From NCBI RefSeq assembly GCF_003473485.1, contig NC_053044.1, positions 24,673,591 through 24,737,590 on the forward strand: a stretch of 64,000 bases of DNA, written 5' to 3'. The translations under genes were made by a program, and so were the position numbers. The notes beneath the pieces were generated by a model. The model saw nothing but the letters and a program-made list of their open reading frames with translations. It made no database searches and was not told the DNA's origin. Positions 9,987 to 23,605 of the stretch are shown in pieces (positions within the stretch are counted from its first letter, which is position 1; each line of letters starts with the position of its first letter). This DNA is from Medicago truncatula (lineage: Eukaryota > Streptophyta > Magnoliopsida > Fabales > Fabaceae).

Positions 9987-12885
9987 GGTTCGTCTGAATT
10001 TTTCATATCATGTTTTGAGAGCCTTAATGATGAAATGGTATGCTGTAAAGGACAAGGGCGAGCACATTATGATGTTCGTATATGAAAATCCAAACTGGAT
10101 TATGACAATGATGGTGTTCTAAACGTTAACAGATCGAAGAGTTCAGAGCCGCAGCTTTTTTTTTTGCCAAGATATTAGTACAATTCAATGCAATCAAAAT
10201 GAAGGTCTTGCTTTGGCTTGATTGCAATTACATGAGTCTGGATGATATATAAATGTTTGTCTGATGTTCATACAAGGGAAGGTATGTTTCACATGACCTA
10301 GTCAAACAATATTTACCGTTTTCAAGTTTACCTTCTGGTATGTTAAAGTTACCTTTTGCGATTTGCAGTATGAAACATGCGTGGATAAGTTTGTTGCTCA
10401 TGATTTAGAAATTATTGCTTGAAGTTCTGTTATAAAACATTTTCTTGCCTAAACCTCTCATCTCCCCTCTTTGCTTTGCAATGAGGTTAAGATTTAAGAA
10501 GAAAGAGGGTAAAAAAGTGCATTGTTCCTTAATTCTTATTGCTTTTTGCTGTAACTTTAGAATAGGGAATCATGTGTTTTGGCCATTATTGTCAAATAGG
10601 ATAATAGCGCTATAGCATAGCGGGTTTTGATGAATTCGCAATGAAAACTGCAACATTATCCTAGTTTCGCTAATAGGGCAATAACATCTGCTATTCCATT
10701 TTCTGCTAGCGAGATGTAGAACTGTTTGGATGAAAAAATTACAAGAGCTTATGAGCTCCCCTTACAAGCTTATCAATTTGGGCCTATGAATTTTGGACAC
10801 AGAGCGGAAACACGGAACCGGTTCATTTTGCAAAACTCAATTCTCTCACCAGGGTTCTATCTTCGTTCTTTTCTTCTACCTCTTCTTGAACCAGAAACAA
10901 CGCTACATATCCGTTCTCTTCGACCTCTTCCTCTTAGTTCTCTTTGCTTGTTGTGCTATCTTCGTCTTCTTCATTCTCTGTAACTCAGGTACGCTAGGGT
11001 TTCTGAGTTTTTTGCTGTTGTTCCTTGTTGTGATTTTTACAGCCAATATTTGCTTATTCATGTTGACTTTCATTGCAATTGTTCCTGATTTGGTTGCTTG
11101 TTTCTCTGATTTTCTATTGATTTGATGCTGTATATCATTAGGCTTGGCTATTCAATTAGTTAGCTGAATTTAAGTATCAGATTGCTTATAACTTAGACAA
11201 ATAGATGTAGAACTTAGACAAAGAGATAGATAGATGTCGCTAATGTTAGCCTTGTTCTGTACGTCCCAAATTTTAGATTGATTATGGTTTTGCTTTGGTT
11301 TTGTTTCAGATTTATTCACTAATGCAGAACTTGCAATTGCTATAAACCTCTACTTAGCTCTACTCTTCAGCATACCTTTTGCTGAAGTCGTAAGGTATTT
11401 GTTTACTTGGTTGTATAATAGGTGACAGTAGATGAAAGAGGGTATGACAGACCTTTAATTTCGAACTTGGTTGGATTGAAATAGATGAAACTTTTGAATT
11501 TATATATAACTTTTCAATTATAATCTTTTTATTATAATTTTTCAGGATTAATAAAACAATCTCATTGCTATTTTCAAAATCAAACCGGAAGTTCTTACTA
11601 CCAAATCGGAACACATAATGTGATAGAGCAGAAACAGTAATAGAAGGAAAAATAAAAAGAGACTAGATGAAATAGTGAGTTTATTGATAGAAAATTCAGA
11701 TGAGAGATGACTCTCTACAACTGACCCAGAGTCCTATGACTCCTCAGAGAATATTTCTCTGTCCTCTCTTCTAACAGAATGTTTGCCTTGTTTACTTGCT
11801 CACTGCTTATAACCTCTCCCATAACAAACTGCCAGCTAAACATTTCCCTTAACGGTATCCTTCTCTCCCCTCTTTTTCTTCCTCTCATACACTCTCCAAA
11901 CTGTGGGCCTAGAATTCATAGGTGAGACCAACATAGCCTCATTTGGCCCAAGGGTAATTGGTGTCCTATCATAATGAGTGTGACCTGATTAATTGATGTA
12001 CCCATGTTACTGCGGTATCGATTGAGCTTCATAGTAGTCAATATTGTCAAGAGTTGTTTGAAATGTCGTTTTTGTCACTAGTAGGTGTTGTTGCTTTTTC
12101 CTATCCTATTGTGCTTGATGTTGCTGCATATTCTTAAGGTTGTGGCTCCAATTGAAAGTAAATCAAATCTAGCTCCTCTGTATATATATGTTTGATAAAA
12201 TGAAGAATGCCGCAATTTGAAAACAATTTTGTTTTCAAGCCTATGATTTTGATCATTAGTTTGTTTATTTCTGTTTGAGTGGGCGGGGAAGTTGGTGTTC
12301 ATGGATTTTCAGTTAAGATTCTTGACAAAGGGCACTGCTTTTTTGTAGTTTCTTGGTTTCCACTAGACTTCCTATTCAGTATAGTTCTGATTTCTGGACC
12401 TAAATTTATAGAAACATTTGACAATTCTTTGTGATATTTAGCATAACAATTTGTGTGACTTGTGACTTCTTTAAGTTTAACAATTCTGTGATGTTTGTAC
12501 AAGAGAACATGCTTTTATAGATTTACTGATGCATATTATCAATCTTTGCTTTTTCTCTCCTTTACTAATGACATTAATCTTGCTATGCATTATAATCTGA
12601 TATGACAAACTTTAAGCCCTTAATTCTCTTTCACTTATTTTAATCTGATATGACAAACTTTAAGGCCTTAATCTGATATGACATTAATCATGTTGCATGT
12701 GCTTGTAACAGGTACCTGTAACTGTTGACCTAACATAACCATTTTGACTTTTGTTTAGCAAAATTGCATGTTTTATTTTATGAGGCATACTTCGGCCTAA
12801 ACTGTTAAAAATGCATTTTCACTAGAAAGTAATAGAAGTAAAATTTCAACCTTTTCAATATTTAGTAAATCAAATTTATTATATG
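9987..12885. other. Spacer between PPR and EHD genes, no supported gene
   Basis: It begins with the likely PPR 3'UTR. A CT-rich stretch at 10840-10988 ending in a possible donor (AACTCAG/GTACGC) looks like a leader exon of a gene I cannot assign. The overlapping short ORFs there are hydrophobic and not convincing. 11620-12010 reads like a reversed solo LTR (CT-rich, polyadenylation-like), unproven. 12590-12690 holds three copies of AATCTGATATGACA in direct repeat. Confidence 0.35.
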
Positions 12886-13330
12886 TAAGGAATATCCTGA
12901 AGTTGCAATGTTCAAAGACAGGGAGAATATGTGCCGGAGCCGGAGATCCTTTTTAAGGATACTATGGCATCCAGCCATGGTAAATGGGCATGGTCTATAG
13001 ACCTAGAAATAAGGACTGAAGCAACTGGTGAAGATTATGGTGAGCATGTTGAGGAGTTAGTAGGGCAAGGTGAAGAGGTATCAAGTTCTTCTATTCAAAA
13101 GCCAAAAAGTAAAAAGGGTTGAAATTGATAACAAGAAAGGAGGTGCTGGTTCTCAAATGTGTGATCAATTTGATTGTATAGTTTAAAGTTTAAATAGTGA
13201 AAATACTTTTAATAGTGATAAAGCTGTTAATGTTTCTACAATTCTTTATTGTTTGGAGATGTTTAAACAATTGCCAGGGTTGGAGTATGAAATTGATACC
13301 CACCTTTTTAATATTTTAGACATATTTGAT
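12886..13330 (+). pseudogene. Short coding remnant, possibly Myb/SANT-like Harbinger-derived
   Basis: An ORF at 12931-13122 (63 codons) contains LFKDTMASSHGKWAWS and an acidic/Ser-rich stretch ending KKPKSKKG-like. After its stop, out-of-frame phrases resemble NVSTILYCLEMFKQLPG. The combination recalls plant L10-interacting-MYB/Harbinger accessory proteins, where a Trp-rich SANT-like part is followed by an LPG-containing segment. This is pattern memory only. The gene is clearly incomplete and probably transposon-derived. Confidence 0.3.
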
Positions 13331-14144
13331 CATTTTCTATTTTATATACATAATTTTTAATGATGATTTCATGATCCCCTAAAAAAATTGATTTTATGAT
13401 GATGGGTGAATGATGATATTTTTCTTTTTAAATTCTTATCATGATTTTAAATAATAGTTTTGTATTACAGTGATTGCAGATTTTGTGTCTATTTTTAGTG
13501 TAATACAAAAATATATATAGTCATCTAATAAAAAGATAAATATACCCAAGAACGCTTAGATGAGATGACACGTGTTTCTTCTAACTTCATCAAGATTCTG
13601 GGTTCGAATCCATCCTTACGCACGTGGCAGCGTTAAAACTCTCAGGAAGAGTTTGCCTTCCACTTGGATTCCACAAGACTCGAGAGATTAATATCTGTGA
13701 TTGCGCGTGCAGAGGGTATCCGGTTTACAACAAAATAAATGACAAATATATATATATATATAAATGGTAACCGGTGCCCGGACACTAGGAAGCAACTATA
13801 CACGTATTTCCAATGACTTGCATGTATAATTTTGCCAACCCAAACATACCCAAATTTAAAGCATAAAAAACACATGCACCTTTTATTTATTTTTTGGTGC
13901 AACACATAAACACCTTTTACTATATAACACGTGTCTAATTGTTAACAAAAATTCAAATTCCGAGATTAATGCATGTCATGTTTTAACGGTTTAACTCAAA
14001 TACAAGAACCATTTTTGCGCGAACTCTTTTGTTTTCAACAAGGGAACCCTTTCTTCTCCTTTGAACAATTAACATCTCTCTGCATTTTTGTAACCCCTCT
14101 TTGATTCTCTTTCACAAAAAACCAAATTTTCATTTTCATTGCTC
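13331..14144. other. EHD upstream region with TA microsatellite and tRNA-like box
   Basis: Contains a TA dinucleotide tract (about 13746-13762) and a B-box-like GGGTTCGAATCC (about 13600-13611) within a probable decayed SINE. The last 150 bp before the EHD start are CT-rich and probably the promoter/leader. Confidence 0.45.
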
Positions 14145-17100
14145 ATGCATGGTATGGAGATTGTCACGGTTCCAAATGATTCAAACTCGAAAGAGAATCT
14201 GACCCTTTATCAAGAGTGGTTCAATTATGCAGATGCAGGTTATTCTATAAACAAAATTTCATTTTTTTTTTTTTACTTTTGTGTAAATTAAAATTTATAG
14301 GATATTGTTTTTCACCATGTTTGTTATGATTATGAAGTTTTTGATATTTAACTTTTACTCTAATCTTTTCTATAAAGGGATATAATTATGCTACATGCTT
14401 GTGAAAAACTGCACACGTTGATGTAGCCTTGAATAAAGCTTTTAATGTATTCATATTCCCCTTTATGTGGTTTCTAATGCAATATTTTATATTTTTTTTT
14501 GCATCATTTTACTCTTTTGTGAAAACAATATGGTGATTGGAAATTTGTGTTTTTTATACAGATGGCGATGGTCGCTTTACCGGGACTGAAGCCACCAAAT
14601 TTTTTGCAATGTCGAATTTGTCTCGACAAGAGCTCAAGCAGGTTTCAATTTTTTTTATTTGGCTTGTGCATTGGAACAAGGTGTCTGTATAAATAGGAAT
14701 AATGTATGTGTTCATTAGGGTGGAAACCAGTCAATTAGTATTTTGAAGTAAAGGCTTGTTTCCTTTGGTAAGGCATCTCAAATTTGAGTTTTTATAATTT
14801 AGGTTTATTGGAAAAAATTAGAGTGCACATCGACTAGAGATGAGGTCTATACTCTATAGTGTTTATACATCGATTTTGTGGGGTTCAGCCAGACCTAAAA
14901 TCTAAGATGATATCAGAAGATTCGTAACCTATTCTAGATATGGTTGCAAGTCTTATCGACACATCTAACACTATCAACGAGTTATTAATATTATGCCACT
15001 CAATGAGGAATGAAATATATTACTCAAAGGCTATGGCATTTTATTGTTTACTACATAGTGACTATTACAATGATGATAGTGGATTACATTTGAATCGTGT
15101 AAAAGTTTTCTTTGATGCCATATTGTTTCCATTAGATGAAATTATATTGATTATTCAAGTTGCTGCTAGTTCCACACAGTCTCTTATTTTTCACTTTTTT
15201 ATCTTCCTTGTAACTAAATTGTTTCTTTGTTTCTCACCTTACCAAACTAAGGTGTGGGCTATTGCAGATTCAAAGCGAGAAGGGTATCTTGGTTTCAAAG
15301 AATTTGTTATTTCTATGCAGGTAATTCTTTTCATTAAAAAAAAAACTTTGCTTTATCAAACTTTAATGCGAATCATTTTTTCGACTTTAACCCATTTGAA
15401 TTGTAGCTTGTTTCTTTGGGACAATCTGGCCACTCAATAACACAGGATCTTCTGACTAGTGATCGTAAGTTCTGTATCTTTAGGTTTGTCCTCTATTGTA
15501 TGGTTGGATAACTCTACTCTCTACATATGTTTTAGTTAATGATTTTGCAACTATGCAGCCACGACACTCTAGATTGAAGTCGTGTCTAGGCGTCTGATGA
15601 CACCAACACATGTGGTTGGTTACATCCAATCACTTGCATTTTCTTAAATTATTATCTCCATTACATGTCGGTATTGATATTGATATCGCGTTTGATGTTT
15701 GTGTCAGTGCTTTATAGTTTTGCAATGCATATTTTTGTTACTTGTAAGTGCCTTTCAGATAAAGCTACCTAATAGAAGATTTACTTCGATTTCAGTTATA
15801 AAAAACGTAAAACCACCAAAAATGGAAGGTTTGGACGCATTAGTTGCAGTAAGTATTTCCATCTCAATGCTAATAGTTTATGTTGATTTAATCAAAGTGC
15901 TTATCCGTACCTAAATGGTTATGTATGTACAGAAGAAAAAGCGCAAACATAAAGATAAAGATAGGAGTGGTAATATATCTCATTTTATTGACTACGGTCA
16001 TTTACACTTTCACATTTATTTTCGTTGGTTTTTCAATTTCTTTCTTCTCTTCTCTTCAAATTCCAAGTTTGCGTAATTTGCAATAATGCAGTTAGTCCGC
16101 TGCCATCACCCTCAGATAAGTGGTTTTCTGCAAAGTCATCAAAAAAGGTACACATTTTGTTATTACTATTACTCTGAAATTTGATATTCTCTGGTTGTGC
16201 TACTTGCTTATTTTTTGCATTCATATTGATTTTCCACTTCAACATTTTGTGCATTATGTCCACAGATATCTGCTTCCTCTGTGACATCAATTATCGATGG
16301 TTTGAAGAGACTTTACATTCAAAAGTTGAAGCCTTTAGAAGTTGCCTATCGATTCAACGATTTCGTATCTCCTTTACTAGTCAGTATATGACTCTTGTTC
16401 TTTTGTGTAACTTTTTGATTAAGCTAACCGCGTTTTAAATATCGGAAAAAACATATTCACTTCTATATTGATTGATTGTAGACAAATAGTGATTTTGATG
16501 CCAAACCTATGGTTATGCTTTTGGGTCAATACTCAACCGGGAAAACAACTTTTATTAAACATATGCTTCAAAGTAGTTATCCAGGCAAGTAGTTTGATCC
16601 ATTCTCGATTTCTACTCGAGTAATATATATTTATGTCATTATTATATCTGTTAAACCGTACATGTTACTGATTTTATTTTCTTGTTTTTCTATTTACTTG
16701 TCATTAGGAGCTCATATTGGACCTGAACCAACAACTGATAGGTTTGTTGTTGTCATGGTATGTACTAAACCATTTACTCTCCATTACTAGTTACTACTGA
16801 TATGGTAGCTTTCTTCAGTTTTGAATTTGTATCTTAAATTGACATATGAGTCTATAGTTCGGTTCACGAAGGAAAACTTAACCGTTACAACAGTTTCGTA
16901 AAACTGAACCGTTCCAAGCTGGTATAAAAGTTCGGTGTACCGGTTTTGTGTTTATGTACCGTATCTACCTTCATAGAAAACTAAACTGTAACTTGGACCA
17001 AACTGATTCTTTGTCAACCGAACCATACCAAATTTTTATTATTAAGAGATATTAGAACTGTTAAGAAAAACAAAAACTGAACTAAATTGAATATTAGGAC

Positions 17101-19904
17101 TGTAAAAAAAACCAACTACCGAACTGCAACTCACCGAAAAGAACCATACTGTGAAAGATAGTTCATGAGCTGAACTGAATTGAACTAGTTCAGTTTGGTT
17201 TGTGAAGTTCCAGTCACAGTTTGGTCCTTTTCGGTTCAGTTCGGTTTTGACTTTTTTAACAGTCCTAGATATATGCTTGAACATCAAGCCTGTAATTGCA
17301 AACTTGGCTTAAGAATTTTCAAATTAATATATAACAAATGGTACATAGTCCATGACTGTTCAAATAAAATGAGGGAACATTGTTGTTGAGTTACAATAAA
17401 TAAAGCAAGCTTCACACTACAGGAACACTTGGTGATATCTTTCGGAATTTTTCACTGAAATACATTGCAGTCTTTGCAGGCATATATGTTAGTTCTGATC
17501 CTCGATATCGTTTAATTATATTTATGAGATATTGGTTGTGTTTTTATATTACTTTATTCTCTTCAAAATCTCTTATAGTTTAAGTTGTAATCATTTTAAA
17601 AAATGAAATGTGAAGTTGGCTTATAAGATTGCTGTGGGCATTTATGATATATGATTTTATGGTCATAGTAGTTTGAGTGCCAAGTATGATATCGTGAAGT
17701 GATTGTTATCTATGCAGTCTGGACCTGATGAGAGAAGTATTCCTGGTAATACTGTTGCTGTCCAAGCAGACATGCCATTTGGTGGTCTTACAAATTTTGG
17801 CTCCGCTTTTTTGTCAAAGTTTGAGTGTTCTACAATGCCTCATCCTGTAAGTTTTCTCTAGAAAAAAATTGGAAAAAAATTATTAGCAGATTTTAGTCGT
17901 TGAGTTTATTAACTATGCAATAACAACATAAAAAAAAGTTTTACACATGACCAATATTATCAACATAATTTGTGTCATAATATATTTTCTAAAATATCTG
18001 CAAATTCAATAAGGAGAAAAGCAACAATCACATAGATCATATGATTTTACCGTGCCAGTATATAGTAATTAAGTTTTTTCATTTTTGTAGCATTTGGAAC
18101 TAACTTTTTCTCATTTGTCCAAAGCTACTAGAGCACATTACATTTGTGGACAGCCCTGGAGTTCTATCAGGAGAAAAGCAACGATTAGAGAGATCATATG
18201 ATTTTACCGGCGTAACTTCTTGGTTTGCTGCTAAGTCTGATTTAATACTCCTCCTATTTGATCCTCACAAACTTGATATCAGCGACGAGTTCAAACGTGT
18301 GATAACATCCCTCAAGGGGCATGATGATAAAATTAGAGTGGTTTTAAACAAGGCAGACCAAGTTGATACTCAACAGGTAAGATAACATTAAACAATTCAT
18401 TTTGTATTTGTTTGCTTAGCAAATATTTTGAAACATAGTCGGAGAATATAATTTTATATATAATTGTGTGCCCTAATGTTTCAGTTAATGAGAATTTACG
18501 GTGCTTTAATGTGGTCACTTGGGAAAGTGCTCAATATTCCAGAAGTCACGCGGGTGTATATAGGGTATGCTACTCATATATGTCATGTGCACACATTCTC
18601 TACCATCAATCTTGAAATGTTATATTTGCCAATGCTTGGATAAACAATTTAATTATGTGCATATGGCATAGCCACTTATATATAAGTCTCTATAAATTTA
18701 GATGTGATTTAAATCTTATGACATTGACTTATATTGGCAGATCCTTCAATGACCAGCCTGTAAACAATGTTGTCAATGGTGTACTTGGCAATGAACTCTT
18801 CGAAAGAGAACAGGAAGACCTTCTTACAGATCTAAAAGATATACCAAAGAAGGCTTGTGATCGTAAAGTAAGGTTTTCATTTGATTAAATTTTTTAAGCA
18901 TAATGCTTTTCTCAACGTAAATACTACACACATGTGCAATTTTTTATATTAGCTAAATTCGTTGATGAGATTCATTTGTGGAGTAAGTAAAGGATGAACC
19001 ACAAAAGCTTGAAAGATAACTGGCATAGGGATGAAATAATAACGATTCGAGAGTACTTTTTAGTATATTTAGTGGGATAACATTAGTAAAAGGATTGACG
19101 TCCTTACCACATTAGTACCATGTTATGCAAATTTTTGTTGTGGTATTGACTTCATAGCTGTTGTGTATCCGATCTCTTGAATTTCAGCTTAAGTAACTAA
19201 TCATGTTTTCTTAAGAAATTAATATGGGAGGGGGGATGATATTATTTATTTAGTGCGAAGGGAGAGACACTTGGCCACATAGTCTCCAAATCGAACCTAA
19301 ATATGTCCTTTTATATTAAAAAGCCAAGCGATCACCGATGTGCTAGGGTCGCTAAGAGTTTGAACTGAACTATGCCTCTTTAGATTGCAAAGCTAAGCAC
19401 TAACCACTATGCTAACATCTGATATATTTTTATTTTATCTATTGAAGTTGCATCTTTTTGTAATTGAGATAACATTTGTACATAATGTAGATCAATGAAT
19501 TTGTAAAACGAGCTCGAGCTGCCAAAATACATGCATATATTATCAGTCATCTAAAAAAGCAAATGCCTGCCATGATGGGGAAAGCTAAAGCTCAACAAAA
19601 ACTCATTGATAACTTGGAGGGGGAATTCGCAAAGGTATATATGAATCCACCAACAACTCTGAATTGGTCACAAATTTACGATAAATAAGGATTGAAAATT
19701 GAAAAAAATGTATAACAGGTACAAAAGGAGTTCCATCTACCAGCAGGAGACTTTCCAAATGTTGAACACTTCAAAGATGTGTTGAGTGGTTATAACATCG
19801 ACAAGTTTGAGAAATTGAAACCGAAATCGATACAAGCCGTGGATGATATGCTTGCTCACGACATTCCTAATCTCTTAAAGACTTTTAGAAATCCATATGG
19901 TTAA
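14145..19904 (+). CDS. EHD: EH-domain-containing dynamin-like ATPase (plant EHD), 16 exons
   Basis: Exons: 14145-14238, 14562-14641, 15252-15320, 15407-15464, 15796-15848, 15933-15969, 16092-16147, 16266-16379, 16482-16584, 16708-16757, 17718-17846, 18125-18376, 18485-18564, 18741-18867, 19491-19634, 19719-19904. They join in phase to 543 residues, close to the roughly 545 of Arabidopsis EHDs. The N-terminal EH domain has a canonical EF loop (DADGDGRFTGTE) and a weaker second one. A Lys-rich linker (KKKRKHKDKDR) leads to the ATPase: P-loop GQYSTGKT (202-209), DSPG (290-293) and NKAD (356-359), then the helical domain ending NLLKTFRNPYG. EHDs tubulate and remodel endosomal and plasma membranes. 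Plant forms carry the EH domain at the N-terminus, as here. An in-frame ATG at 14154 is an alternative start. Intron 9 is GC-AG. Exons 8-16 are duplicated at 45.9-49.9 kb. Confidence 0.93.
16855..17270. repeat. CGGTT/AACCG-rich intronic repeat in EHD intron 10
   Basis: A block dense in GTTCGGTT, AACCG and GAACTGAA words with inverted-repeat character. A homologous block occupies the equivalent intron of the chimeric copy (about 46765-47110), so it was present before the duplication. A short related piece (CTCGGTTCAGGTAGG) lies at about 57570. Probably an old foldback/MITE family. Confidence 0.5.
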
Positions 19905-20785
19905 GTTTGCAAGAGCAATGTCAATGACAAAAGCATGCATGCATGTACAGGAATGTGCATGCTTTGTGATAAATATGTATCATGTGGTGCATATTATTAT
20001 CAATATAATGGCTTCACCATCATAGATAGATCTAATTGTTGAGAAGAAGGGATTTTTGTTGTGAAATGAAGATGCATTATTATCATTCTACAAAGATAAA
20101 ACTTGAAAAGAAATAGAGGTTGTAATTTTCTAAAAAAGATGTTACATTTGTTTGGACCTGTCACTAGTTTAGAGGTCTTCCACTTTCTCAATAATGGAAA
20201 CGGCCTTTTGTCAAAAAATGGAGATGATCGGTTTCTCACATAGTATAATATCAACTTTCATTTTAATCTTTATAAATTATATTCTTTTCAAACTTTCGTT
20301 CACAACATATTTTCTAGTTACCAATCTTAGCCATCACGTTAAATTATAGACACATGCTAAGAGAAGTTCATGTGGCAAGTGTCGCATGAACCTTTTATGC
20401 AAAATTTATCAGAAAATTACCGTTATCTCTTGATAGATGAATACTTTGGTTGAATATTTATACGGTACCTATAAGCAAAATTTACTCAAAATTTGAATTT
20501 TTTTTTTTACAAGCTCAAAATTTGAACTCATTTTAAAATAAATTTATATAAAATATACATGACATTAAAAGATTGAATGATTGATACATATCCAACCAAA
20601 CTCCAAAGTACTAAAGTATTCACCAGATTTTTCTCCTTCCATTTCTGATAGTTTTTTTTGAAAAACTTACTAAAAAAAGAAGGTGCTACCTCGGTAGTAA
20701 GAGTTTAGCCTTACAAAGTTCAAATTGTTGGGAGAGTACTTTGTTTAATACTTGTTCTTCCTTCCCTGATTCTTTTTAAACATCT
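19905..20785. other. EHD 3' region and spacer
   Basis: The first 90 bp are the likely 3'UTR, homologous to the 3' flank of the chimeric copy up to about 19996 (GTATCATGTGGTGCATATT). The rest is AT-rich with no gene seen. CATCT at 20781-20785 is the target duplication of the next element. Confidence 0.5.
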
Positions 20786-21001
20786 TGTTATAAATATTAA
20801 TAGTGGATGTCCAAATAGCAAATGTGTTATTGGGCCATACTATTAGCTTATTGGACTTAGTTCATAAGCTACTCTATTTTCTTATAAATAGAGCTCATTT
20901 GTAACATTGAGATACACACATCAGTGAATAAGAATACTGCTCCTATTCTCTCTTCTTCTCCTTCTCTCTATTACTCTCTCTATTTACTTATTTTCATAAC
21001 A
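20786..21001 (+). repeat. 5' LTR of copia element 2
   Basis: A 216-bp LTR, TG...CA, with the same TATA context (CTTATAAATAGAG) as element 1. It is followed by CGTTATCAACACG at the primer-binding position. Confidence 0.92.
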
Positions 21002-22560
21002 CGTTATCAACACGCTCTAATCACTGAAAAGGTATTCATATAATATATTCACTAATTCATAGTTTTTCGCTTTCATATAATTTACTTGTGTATATACGTG
21101 ATTGCATAGGAATATGATCATTAGAAATTGGTTTTTGGTTTTCTTTTGGTAATCAACCATGATAGTTATGAAATTTATGTGCCTGTTTAATTGCTGTTAT
21201 AAATTCATATAACATTATGACTCTTTTGGTGATAATCGTTTGTGTTTTTCAATCGGTTGCTTTAATTTGTTAAGAACGGACATGATGTTTTTGTATTCTA
21301 TCATCAAATAATTGTAATTTTGTATAGATGATTTTAGGTCACTGTTACAATTCCATCAATTGGAATCAGGACCTAATAGATACACATCATTGTTATTTTG
21401 CAAATTATATAGTGTTTATTTATTTTAATTCAACATACATGCATCCTTGAAGGATTCGCTTAAAAGTAAATAAAGAAACTCTAATGAATTCTTGAAGAAT
21501 TCAATACTAATGCATCCCAGAAGGATTGCACATATAAAATTTTCTTAATGAATTCCTGAAGAATTCAAGGGTAGTACTAATGCAAAATTTTCTTCATGAA
21601 TTCCTGAAGAACTCAACACTATACTAATGCATCCTTGAAGGATTCCACATACAAATTGATTTTTTAATGAATTCATGAAGAATTCAATACTAGTGCATCC
21701 CCGAAGGATCGCTTAAAAATCAATTTTTTATTAATGTATTCTTGATGAATTCAATCGTGATGCATCCTTGAAGGATCGCAAAAGTACTACAATTTTTATT
21801 ATTATTATTATCGTACGTTTGTGCATTTATCGTGAAATTTGAATAGCTACCATTTTAAAAGTTATGGTTGCATGAGTAATTGAATCCTCATCGTATGGAG
21901 GTACTAAAATCCTCATCTTATAATATAATATAAGTAATACACTTGTTTTTTTTATCCGATAAATATGGAACTATAACCTTAACGTGTAGCATTTTTTTCA
22001 ACTAATTATGAGAAGGATACTTCTATTTTTTTAAAATTGAAGAACACGTAGTCATTAGTCATCATGTGTTACACATCACCTAAGAAATAGCATTTTGTAG
22101 TAATTATCTTATAATTAATTAATATATCAAGAAGTGCTTATCAATAGCATTGATCCAATCAAGTTCATATGACGTAACTAGCATACATATTTAGGAACAA
22201 ATCAGCATTCTTTTTACAAACCGATGGCTGAAAAATATAACACAGATTTAATAGCATTCTTTTTCATTACATAGTCTGGTCAATTTTGCGAACCTTTTAT
22301 TTACTTTGATACAATCTTGCCATATTTTTTACAATATTCTACTTTTAGATTGTAGTGTAAAAAAAAAAAAAATATTCAACAACAAATAGTTCAATTTGTT
22401 ATAAATAAGCATGATCAATCTACTTAATTTTCTTTTCTTACTCGTTATATTAACTAATTTGATTAATCTTATAATTTGATGATAGTAGTAAGCATGTTAA
22501 ATCTCTCAAAACTTCACTTTGAGGCACTAAAAAATTTCTGAACACAACTATTTGACTTGG

Positions 22561-23448
22561 GCCGTAGATGAACAACAAAAAGAAAAAACATTGATATTCC
22601 TTCGTCACCATATTAATGAAGCACTTAAGAATGAATATCTCACTGTCAAAGATCCACTTGTGCTCTAGAATAAACTAAAAGAAAGATACGAGCACTTGAA
22701 AACCATTATCCTCCCAAAAGCTAGATATGATTGGATGCATTTGCGCTTACATGACTATAAATCTGTAACTGCCTATAATTCTGAAGTATACAAAATTACT
22801 TCTCAATTAGAATTGTGTGGTGAAAAGGTAACAGATGCGGATCTGTTAGAGAAAACATTTTCAACCTTTCATGCATCCAACATGCTCCTACAACAGCAAT
22901 ACCGTGAAAAGGGGTTTAAAAAATACTCTGATTTAATTTCTTGTCTTCTGGTTGCTGAACAGAACAATGAGCTTCTAATGAAAAATCATGAAGCTCGCCC
23001 TGCTGGTGTAGCTCCATTCCCTGAAGTGAATGCATCACAACACAACCATTTTGGAAAAGCTCGTGGTCGCGGTCGCGGTCGCGGTCATGCCCACAATCCT
23101 AATGGAAAATTCAAAACCCCATTTTTCCACCAGAAGTGGAAAAATATGAAAAGGAAAAAGGTGGACAAAATAGCAAAACAAATGAAAATATTTGCTATCG
23201 ATGTGGTGGCAAAGGTCATTGGTCTCGTACATGTCGTACTCCAAAGCATTTGGTTGACCTTTATCAGCAATCACTGAAAAACAAAGGAAAAAAAGGTTGA
23301 AACTCATTATGCTTATAATGATGGTGATGATGCTGATTATGATATTTATGGTGACATGGATACTACTCCTTTGGATATTGGTGATTTCTTTGAAGATCCA
23401 AATGGAAAAATTGATCACCTTATTGGAGATGGAACCGTGAAGAAATAG
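22561..23448 (+). pseudogene. Copia gag (UBN2-type) with zinc knuckle, disrupted
   Basis: Capsid-like Gag with typical phrases LPKARYDWMHLRL, LEKTFSTFHASN and LLVAEQNNELLMKNHE, then an Arg-Gly track and a CX2CX4HX4C zinc knuckle (CYRCGGKGHWSRTC, 23193-23234). Three lesions are visible: an in-frame TAG at 22666-22668 where Trp is expected, a frameshift between the RG track (about 23085) and the zinc knuckle, and another in the A-run near 23290. The longest intact piece is 22696-23277. Confidence 0.85.
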
Positions 23449-23605
23449 TTTTTTATGATAGTAATAAAGTCTTATGTTTTAGTGTGTTTTGAATTTCTCT
23501 ATGTTAAGTGTGTTTTTGAATTTCTCAATGTTATTGACAATAAAAGTTATTTTCTCGTCGTTTAAATAATTACTTATCATTCTTATTCTTCTTGTTTATG
23601 TATTT

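Noticed and set aside
10726-11125. Two overlapping hydrophobic ORFs
   Set aside because: A CT-rich leader-like sequence translated. No family phrases, and the start codons have no support.
14940-15440. 166-codon plus-strand ORF
   Set aside because: It runs through EHD introns and exons 3-4. Only VWAIADSKREGYLGFKEF is real, and the rest reads AT-rich intron.
23035-23418. 127-codon minus-strand ORF in copia element 2
   Set aside because: Antisense shadow of gag.
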